Position numbers and translations under genes: made by a program. Of a stretch of DNA of 64,000 bases, positions 57,111 to 64,000 are shown piece by piece; the stretch's first letter is position 1; the number at the start of each line of letters is the position of its first letter. The stretch covers positions 76,697,797 to 76,761,796 of the forward strand of contig OW799233.1 in NCBI GenBank assembly GCA_941918925.1. Direction: 5' to 3'. The stretch comes from Phyto melanocephala. Lineage: Eukaryota > Arthropoda > Insecta > Diptera > Rhinophoridae. The notes below the pieces were generated by a model. The model was not told the origin of the DNA and searched no databases. It saw nothing but the letters and a program-made list of their open reading frames with translations.

Positions 57111-59481
57111 CTAGCATTTAACCCGCTACTTCGTTAGCGCAGTTCTTACTATTTATTAAATACTCAAGTTCTATTTATAATTATTTAATTTGTATCTCTG
57201 ATTCAATTTACTTAGAAAAATAAAAGGTAGAGTAAGGATATATCGGGCATATATTTCCTAACTAAAAGCAAGATCAATGCTACTGAGTTTCAAAAATTAA
57301 GATTCATATTTTGCAAAAATTACCCTAAAAATAATAAAAGTAACGTTTTTTCCTTCACTAAAGCTTCCACTTGGTTTATTATTACCTTTATTCAGAATTC
57401 TATGTATATAAAATATATAAAAAAATGAGAAAAAGTAATTTTGGTCGTCCATAATATTAGGAGTTAGCCCTCGGATCAAAAAACACTAATTTTAAGAATC
57501 TATGTTTACAAACGTAAAAATACAAAGATTGCAATAAATAATAATAATAAATTGCTTTTTTGTGTTTCCAATATAATTTTAATTTTCAAATTAAATCAAG
57601 AATCCTCTATTTCACTATTTTAGCTTTATAAACGTATGAAATACAAAAATTCCCATTAAAATGCAGAAAAGTACCTTTTTGATCGCCCATAACATATTTA
57701 GCCTTACCTTGTATCAATAGTCACTAATTTCGAAATTCTTGCTTTGCAAACGTTAAAAATACAAAAAGTACCATAAGAATTCAAAAAAGTACCTTTGTGG
57801 TCGCCCATAACATTTTCAGTTTCACCTGGAATCAAAAGTTCTTGACTGTAAGATCCTACCTTCATAAACTTAGAAAATACAAAAGTACCATAAAAATTTA
57901 ACAAAGTACCATCTTGGACGCCCATAACATTTTCAGTTTCGGAATCAAAAGTCCTTCATTGCACAATCCCACCTTCCTAAACGTAGAAAATACCAAAAGT
58001 ATCATAAAAATCAAAAAGTGCTTTTTTGGTTGTCCATAATATTTTCAGTCTCACCTTGTATCAATAGTCACCAATTTCAAAATTCGAGCTTCGCAAACGT
58101 TGAAAATACAAAAAGTACCATAAAAATTCAAAAAAGTAAATTTTTCGTCGCCCATAACATATTTTGTCTCACCTAGAATCAATAGTCCTTGATTATATAA
58201 TCCTATCTTTATAATCGTAGAAAATACAAAAAACACGATAAAAATTCAAAAAAGTACCTTTTTGGTCGCCCATAACATTTTTAGTGTCACCTTGTATCAA
58301 TTGTCATTAATTTCAAAATTCTAGCTTCGCAAACGTTGAAAATACAAAAAGTACCATATAAATTCAAAAAAGTGCCTTTTTGGTCGCCCATAACATTTTT
58401 AGTCTCACCTGGCATCAATAGTCCTTGATTGTAAAATCCTATCTTCATAAACGTAGCATATACAAAAAGTACCATCAAAATTCAAAAAAATACCTTTTTG
58501 GTCGCCCACAACATTTTAAGTCTTACCTGGAATCAATAGTCCTTGATTGTAAAATCCTATCTTCATAAACGTTGCAAACACAAAAAGTACCATAAAAATT
58601 CAAAAAAGTACTTTTTTGGTCGCCCATAACATTTTCCAAGTTTAAAATGTTAAAATCTACTCTTTTTTGCATAAAAGTAATTATGTTCTAAAAAGTACCA
58701 AACTCTTCCCGATTTTTCCCTTTTCTACCCTATTTTGAATGTGTTTAATTTTTTACTAAATTACATAATTTTTTATGTCTAGTGAAATCCCAATTAAAAA
58801 GTTTGTGAAAATTGGCCGTCTAATTAGGAATTACATACATTTTCCGGAATTTCCCCCTCTTGGTACCTTTTTTGTCCCAAAAAATTTTCCAAAAATTTCG
58901 CCTTAATATTTGTCCATATTCTATTAGGCAATAATAATGATCAAATTTTGTCCCATTGAATAATATAAGAAAAGTTTATTTTAAAAAAAGTACCAAAAAT
59001 AGGTACAATTTTTACCCCTTATACATATGAATTTGAAAAAAGTGCTGAATTCTTATTAATATTTTTTCGCGGAATACTTAATACAGTTTAAATTTTTTTG
59101 CTAGCTTTATGCGTTCGGAAGTTACATAGGGTACCAAAAAAGTACCAAATTACAGTTTTTACCCGTTTTTTTCCCTTTAGGGGTTGAAAATTACAAAACA
59201 GGCCAGACACCTGTCAGCTTATTTTTAGTGCAAATTACAATTATTTTTCAATTTTATTTGTATCGGTTTTAGTTTAGCAGATATAAGATTACCGATTTTT
59301 CCCGTTTTTACCCTTTTTTACCCCCTTAAAGTACGAATTTCCAAAAATCCCTTCTTAGTGGAGCTATACATTGAAAGAGGAACCGATTGTCCAAATTTCA
59401 TGTCTTTACCTCTTTGCGTTTGGGCTGTGCGATGATGAATCAGTCAGTCAGTCAGTCACGTTACTCTTTTATATATATAGA
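57111..59481 (-). mobile_element. Nonautonomous Helitron with 117-bp tandem array (2.37 kb)
   Basis: On the minus strand it starts TCTATATATATAAAAGAGTA (59481) and ends with the hairpin CGCTA-ACGAAG-TAGCG, then GGTTAAATGCTAG (57111). It lies between A (57110) and T (59482). Removing it restores CTCATATGAAATACGTAC, which is the uninterrupted repeat A sequence (compare minus strand near 61080). This is direct evidence for insertion at an AT dinucleotide without target duplication. No Rep or helicase frame. Its 5' end is shared with the 44-kb Helitron. Confidence 0.85.
57440..58640 (-). repeat. Tandem array, ~117-bp unit, 9-10 copies
   Basis: TCGCCCATAACATTTT recurs at about 57682, 57801, 57918, 58033, 58148, 58265, 58384, 58499 and 58618, with a diverged unit near 57445. 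Each unit also has AAAAAAGTACC and TTGATTGTAAAATCCTA words. The short minus-strand frames with near-identical peptides at 57704-58478 are produced by the array and are not genes. Confidence 0.85.
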
Positions 59482-59624
59482 TGAAATACGTACATATAAA
59501 AAACATACATATATAAAAACATCCCATTGTAATATTATAAATTTAGTTTACTTATGTGTTTAAAAAAATAAATTAAAAGAAAAATTAAAAATAAAACAAT
59601 AAAAATTTGAATAATATATATTTT

Positions 59625-60870
59625 TTTTATTAATTATTAAAATGCAATCTATCTAAGTATGTAAAGATAATAAGCAAATTGGATAACATTTAAAGAGGCA
59701 TTTGTAGAAGTACATAAAAGTACTTCTATAAAAATTAGAAAAACACCATTTATAACAAAAATAATATATACAATTAGATAACAATAAATAATCATATATG
59801 TACATATATAAATAAATACATAATTTTAAACAGTAATTTTTAATACATAATATTAAATTTGTATACTACATATATACATACATACACACATGTATAAATA
59901 TTTACATACATATACACACACGCACATATGCATACATTTTCGGGAATCATCTATAAGGTAGGTCTAAAATTTGAAATCTCTTTAGCCGGTTAATTACATC
60001 ACTGTCATCTAACAGCGATATTGCTAACGCATTCACATGGAAGCTTAATCTCCTTAAATATTTATTACTATATGAGTTAATAGCTTCTTTAACAGTTTGC
60101 ATTTTAAGATCACAATGTATTGCTTCATTTGTAATAAACCAGGGTGACTGAACAATAAGTCTTAGTGTCTTAGACTGATATCTTTGTAAAATTTCGATAT
60201 TTGAATTACTGGCAGTTCCCCATAGTTGAATCCCATAAATCCACACTGGTTTTAATATAGCTTTATAAAGTTTTAACTTGTTTTCAATGTTAAGTTGAGA
60301 TTTTGGCCCAATCATCCAAAAGAGCTTTCTGTTCAAAAAAATCAAATGCTGACGTTTACTTTTTATATGATCTTTCCACGTTAAGCGACGATCCATGTAT
60401 AAGCCAAGATATTTAACACAATTATTTTTAGGTATTTGAGTACTATTAATAAAAAGATCAGGACAATCACCTTTTCTTAAAGTGAATGTGATATGAATAG
60501 ACTTTTCCGCGTTAACTTTTATTTTCCATTTAGATAGCCAAGATTCAATCAAATTTAGTTGATTCTGAACATTATTTGACGCAACTGTAGGTAAATCGTC
60601 TTTAGCTAAAATTGCGGTATCATCTGCGTATGTTGAAATAAGTACATTTTCTGAGACAGGCATATCAGAAGTAAAAATTGAGTATAATACAGGACTAAGA
60701 ACACTTCCTTGAGGTACTCCAGCTCTAATATTACAAATATTAGATCTTTCATCAGAAGACTTAACATAAAATGTCCTGTTTTGAACATACGATTTAATAA
60801 ATGAATAAAACGTAGCAGGAAGCAGCGTTTTTAGTTTAAAAAATAGCCCATTATGCCAGACTCTGTCGTT
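59625..60870 (-). mobile_element. Jockey-type LINE, 5'-truncated
   Basis: The coding part (60870-59947) is followed by an untranslated region (59946-59631) and a short T-run at 59623-59630 that is a poly(A) tail on the minus strand. The element is cut in RT at 60870 and sits in repeat A, as expected for target-primed insertion with 5' truncation. Confidence 0.75.
59947..60870 (-). CDS. Jockey-type reverse transcriptase, C-terminal ~300 residues
   Basis: One uninterrupted frame: NDRVWHNGLFF at the cut edge, AGVPQGSVLSPVLYSIF, the catalytic STYADDTAIL (about 60632-60600), INSTQIPKNNCVKYLGLYMD, and the typical post-RT ILKPVWIYGIQLWGTASNSN. Endonuclease and RT fingers are missing, so it is inactive. 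About 300 codons without a stop suggests a young copy. Confidence 0.8.
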   Translation of the reverse strand, partial: NDRVWHNGLFFKLKTLLPATFYSFIKSYVQNRTFYVKSSDERSNICNIRAGVPQGSVLSPVLYSIFTSDMPVSENVLISTYADDTAILAKDDLPTVASNNVQNQLNLIESWLSKWKIKVNAEKSIHITFTLRKGDCPDLFINSTQIPKNNCVKYLGLYMDRRLTWKDHIKSKRQHLIFLNRKLFWMIGPKSQLNIENKLKLYKAILKPVWIYGIQLWGTASNSNIEILQRYQSKTLRLIVQSPWFITNEAIHCDLKMQTVKEAINSYSNKYLRRLSFHVNALAISLLDDSDVINRLKRFQILDLPYR

Positions 60871-60879
60871 TATATATTT

Positions 60880-61196
60880 TTATTATTATTTTTTTTTTAA
60901 TTTTTTTTTATTGTTTTTTGTTTTATATTTATTATTTATATTAATTATTTTTTTTTAATTTTTTTTCTTAAATTTTTTTTTAAATTTTTTTTTAATTTTT
61001 TTTTTTGTTTTTTTAACATACATCGTGAATTTATAACTTTACAATGGGATGTTTTTATATATGTATGTACGTATTTCATATGAGATGAATGGTGATACAA
61101 ACTACTGTTATTGCATTACTACACGTTGTGAAGGGTATATAAGATTCGGCACGGCGAATATAGCGCTCTTACTTGTTCACTGTGTGAAGGGTATAA
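60880..61196 (-). repeat. Repeat A, inverted copy
   Basis: Minus-strand repeat A hairpin end (core near 61145-61160, one G missing in an arm), with the CACCATTCATCTCATATG block and A/T tract. It is inverted relative to the copy at 57024. Confidence 0.7.
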
Positions 61197-61257
61197 TAAA
61201 AGAAAATAAAAAACTTAACTTGCGCAAGTGACTTGCCTAGTCAGAAAGGGGTGTAAT

Positions 61258-61488
61258 ATATATCAAGAAATTTATTTTCTCGAATTTATATCGGGGCAAG
61301 CGCTAAAAATATTTCATTTAGTATTAAAAAGCACACTAAATTTTTTTTACCACGATTCGATAATTTTTAGCCGTGGCTCAAGCAACTATTTGTATTTATT
61401 ATTAGAAATAAGACAAAAAAAATTAGTTTTTAATATTTTATTAAAAATTATTTGAAATATTAACATATAAATAAAATATCTCTATGAA
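61258..61488. other. A+T-rich spacer
   Basis: No gene or clear repeat seen. Confidence 0.35.
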
Positions 61489-61491
61489 TTA

Positions 61492-62003
61492 TACCCTGTT
61501 CAGACAGATATTTTTAATTGTTTCAATTTAGTGTTGATTGAGCAACTAAAATAAGTGTTCACACATACTCAATTTATCCTACTCCATTAGCATTTGATAG
61601 CTGTAAAGATACCATGTATTTATACCAAATCAAATTATGCCTTCTCTTCAGTATTTTTCCTGTTCATAAAATATATTTACAATCATATTTATATATGTAT
61701 ATGTATATATTTGACTTTATTTAAAATTTTTTTTTAAATTTTTAGCAAACATTTTCCATTTTCTTAATTTTTGTGTTTTATATTTTTATTTGTTTGACAT
61801 TAGAAATGCCACCTATAGAATTTTATTCTCACTGAACATACTTCTCAAGAGTTGTATTTCGAGTTTTAGACAATAAGTGAAACAATTAAGTATATATTGC
61901 TCAATTTAAAAGTAATTTTAAGTATTGTAAATTGAGCTCAATAAGGCCTTTAATTGCGAGAATATTATAAATTGACAATTAAAGCGCGTGTGTGAATATA
62001 GTA
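61492..62003. mobile_element. MITE, PIF/Harbinger-like (copy 2)
   Basis: Same termini as copy 1 (TACCCTGTTCAGACA and inverted TACTATATTCACACA), flanked by TTA at 61489-61491 and 62004-62006. The two copies are highly similar along their length. Confidence 0.7.
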
Positions 62004-63300
62004 TTACATATTAATATAAATTTTGTGTAGTAGTGAATTCTTTTTAAAAGTAAGATAATTCATATTATATTCTTTGACCACTTGAAAAAGGAATTGTTTC
62101 TCTTTTTCATTGTGTGTTAATTTATTATTATAATCTGTAATAAATTTGCCACCTCTTTTAGCAGCATCGTTTCCTATAGATAAGTTTTGACAAATTTGAT
62201 ATGCTTGAGCGTAGTCAAATCTTTCATTCCAATCCGATGGATCGACTTGCAAATATTCTTTTGAAATTTCTAAGCAATCAAAGAACGCGTGTGTGTTTGA
62301 ATTTGCAAAATTGCTTAAATATTTTTGTGAATATGTTTGTAGGATATTTGTTGAATTGGCTATGATCCGCTTGCATTTTTCTTTATTTTCTTAAACATTA
62401 ATTGCTTTAACCATTTTTCTCTTAATATCAAAACTAACATTAGGATCAAAGAATGAAAGACCGACTGCTTCTTCGGACAAATACCATAAGTGATTGCTTA
62501 TTTTTTGTAACAATAGTACGAACAAAAGCTATGTCTTGTTCAGGATAAGCAATTATATTTTTTTATTAAATTTAGGTCTTGATTTGGTGCATCCAAACCA
62601 GGCTTTTACATAAATACGAACTATGAAAAGACAGACACTACGTATACCGTTTTTTTTTCTTTGTCATATTAAATTGATCACGGAGCATCCATCTAGCATG
62701 AGAAGTTGCACCAGGTATTCGAAAGGTGTTAAAATTCGGCACCGTACCACCAAGAAAAGTAATAACTAATTGTAATAATTCTTTGTAATCGCGTCTACTA
62801 TGAGTTTGCTTCAAATTAACAAGACAGTAATTTAAGATTACTTTACGTTCTTAAGCAGTTAATACTTTAACAACGTGTCCATCTTCTAAGCAACTTTTGT
62901 TTGTTTGCTAAATCGATTAAAAATTATTACTTCTGGTGCGGCTGTTGTAGCAACTCTAATTTCGAATACTTTTCGGAGTAACAACTGGTAGATATGGTGT
63001 CTGCATGGAAAATATAATATAATAAATCACGCTCTAGTTTTCCTTCAAGCAGAGATGCAGCACCATTTACTACACCCGTATTATGTGCAGTTATGTCGAA
63101 GCAAACAATTTGAACTTCATCAAGAATTTTATATTCTTTTACTGAATTAAACACGGCTTCTGATATTTGTTTTCCACTCGATGATTTTAACTTTGGAATG
63201 CCAAGTAATTTATCGATACCTTAAAAACTGCATTTTAAACCAATCATAAGTATTTTTCTAAACGGTCGATTTTTAAGTTTTATGTCTTAAGCCTAATAGT
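62004..63300 (-). pseudogene. Family Y: relic of a second unnamed arthropod transposase-like protein
   Basis: On the minus strand, N to C: NRPFRKILMIGLKCSF near 63270, DKLLGIPKLKSSSGKQ near 63210, IVCFDITAHNTGVVNGAASL near 63090, a frameshift, CRHHIYQLLLRKVFEIRV near 62990, YKELLQLVITFLGGTVPN near 62770, FRIPGATSHARWMLRDQF near 62720, LWYLSEEAVGLSFFDP near 62480, and LQVDPSDWNERFDYAQAYQI near 62250 to the end at 62004. This order (CFDTTASNTG-like, CRHHIYE-like, LGG...PGA..ARWM, LWYLSEE) is one I recall from uncharacterised proteins repeated in arthropod genomes. It probably has an RNase H-like DDE core, with the Asp of CFD a candidate catalytic residue (inference). At least five breaks. I cannot give it a family name. 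Confidence 0.5.
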
Positions 63301-63364
63301 CTCACCTTGTAAACAAAGAAAAAAAAATGCGTTTAAAAATTCCAATCCAGTCAAAAGTTATAGA

Positions 63365-63400
63365 TTTTAGACCGCCTTCTCGCGAAATGGTCCACTGTGC
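63365..63400 (-). repeat. Candidate terminal repeat of the family Y element
   Basis: Minus strand TCGCCGCACAGTGGACCATT and a following GAGAAGGCGG. The same ~33 bp occurs at 15326-15357 without the protein relic. It lies ~100 bp upstream of the family Y frame. Confidence 0.45.
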
Positions 63401-63858
63401 GGCGACTTAATTTATGATTTTATAATTTTTTTTTACAGATACAATTTTATATTAAAATATTTATAAATTATGTGGTGTGTTATATTTTAAGTGTATTTAC
63501 TGACGCATCGCGCACGGAGTTTTATTTTGTGATCACACTCACGCACTCAAGCGCTTTTAATTTTCATATCGATCCCAAATTTTAAACGCGTGAATTATGG
63601 GTGACACAAAAAAACCATTACACGCTACCTTTTTTTTACGTTTGTGAAAATAATTTTTTTTGGGTTTAAGTTTAAATGAACTCTGTTGATTTGAATGAAA
63701 ATTTAGTTGAACGTGGTTTAAATGAATATCCATATATTTTATTTCGGATGATATTGTATATAAATACATATTCGGTTTTTCTTGTCATCATGTTTTGTTT
63801 AAAATATTTCAGACGAATATACAATTTCACTATTAATATATATTTTTATACCACTTAC
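63401..63858. other. Spacer, possibly intron of the right-edge gene
   Basis: No supported coding sequence. The overlapping frames on both strands (63557-63769 minus, 63676-63885 plus) have no recognised domain. If the exon at 63859 is real, this stretch would be intron on the minus strand. Confidence 0.3.
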
Positions 63859-64000
63859 CTTATTCACTTCTTTTATAAATGTTGAAATAGCTTCATTTTC
63901 AGAAAGCTTCTGTTCCTGAGTAAGATCGTTTGGCAAAAAGCTATCAAGTAAATCATTTAACAGTTTTGGAATACTTTGTTTTACGCGATATGGCGGAGCT
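63859..64000 (-). CDS. Possible exon of an unidentified gene, running off the window
   Basis: On the minus strand the frame from the window edge reads PPYRVKQSIPKLLNDLLDSF, then ENEAISTFIKEVNK (47 codons in all), and meets AAG|GTAAGT, an excellent splice donor, at 63858-63853. Codon use is more balanced than the surrounding A/T-rich chance frames. I do not recognise the protein. It could belong to a host gene, or to a transposon gene beyond the right edge. Confidence 0.35.

Larger units (their letters stand above)
56951..61257. repeat. Long inverted repeat enclosing nested insertions
   Basis: TTACACCCCTTTCTGACTAG at the left (56951) recurs inverted at the right (ends 61257). The match continues inward for ~28 bp, weakly for another ~20 bp, and then both arms enter repeat A in opposite orientations. 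TA at each outer edge would fit a Tc1/mariner-type target. The centre holds a Helitron (57111-59481) and a Jockey-type LINE fragment. Confidence 0.55.

Noticed and set aside
57704..58478. Three near-identical minus-strand frames (GTFLNFYGTFCIFNVC type)
   Set aside because: They are created by the 117-bp tandem array of the Helitron. Frame is not maintained across the array, so they are not a repeat protein family.

Overview
The window looks like a transposon-dense, strongly A+T-rich stretch of an insect chromosome. A higher fly (Diptera, probably a calyptrate or related brachyceran) is the best guess. Grounds: Ty3/gypsy elements of the Osvaldo/Ulysses, gypsy, mdg3 and 412 types, a Jockey-type LINE, a Penelope-like tail, and many copies of a hairpin repeat (core ATTCGGCCGTGCCGAAT) whose look I associate with fly genomes. 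The species is not determined. No complete host gene, tRNA, rRNA or CRISPR array was found. The only possible host coding segment is an exon ending in a GTAAGT donor at the right edge (minus strand, 63859-64000).

Layout. 0.2-0.8 kb: tail of a Transib/RAG1-like transposase relic. 2.7-3.1 kb: Penelope-like GIY-YIG tail. 3.4-4.3 kb: repeat B carrying a mariner relic. 4.40-14.46 kb: a structurally complete Osvaldo/Ulysses-like LTR retrotransposon with ~2.15-kb LTRs, a tRNA-Lys-type primer site, a probable -1 slip site at the gag stop, and several disabling mutations. 14.5-19.5 kb: repeats D, E and B, then a cluster of repeat A copies. 19.5-20.6 kb: relic of an unnamed arthropod repeat protein (family X). 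20.6-22.0 kb: internally deleted LTR element with a gag fragment. 22.3-23.5 kb: repeat B with the mariner site still empty. 24.3-29.4 kb: decayed gypsy-type element (minus). 29.96-31.41 kb: 5'-truncated mdg3-type element ending inside a LINE (to 32.3 kb). 32.3-33.5 kb: two head-to-tail Helitron relics. 33.8-35.9 kb: 412-type 3' half. 36.0-36.7 kb: hAT C-terminal exon and an array of palindromes. 37.0-40.5 kb: repeats A and B. 40.8-44.05 kb: a TTAA-flanked element and two hAT elements with overlapping target sites, the first holding a PIF/Harbinger-like element. 44.2-44.9 kb: Helitron. 45.1-47.5 kb: second Transib/RAG1-like relic, split by a MITE. 48.1-51.2 kb: repeats A and B. 51.5-55.0 kb: large hAT-like element with a smaller one inside. 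56.95-61.26 kb: long inverted repeat holding a Helitron and a Jockey fragment. 61.5-63.4 kb: MITE and a second unnamed arthropod repeat protein (family Y).

The insertions act as a stratigraphy: target-site duplications, natural empty sites and nesting give a relative order. I see no new functional system. The most informative signals are the Helitrons with exact empty sites, the mariner relic fossilised at one site in three repeat B copies, the abutting hAT elements, and the relics of protein families that usually go unnamed.
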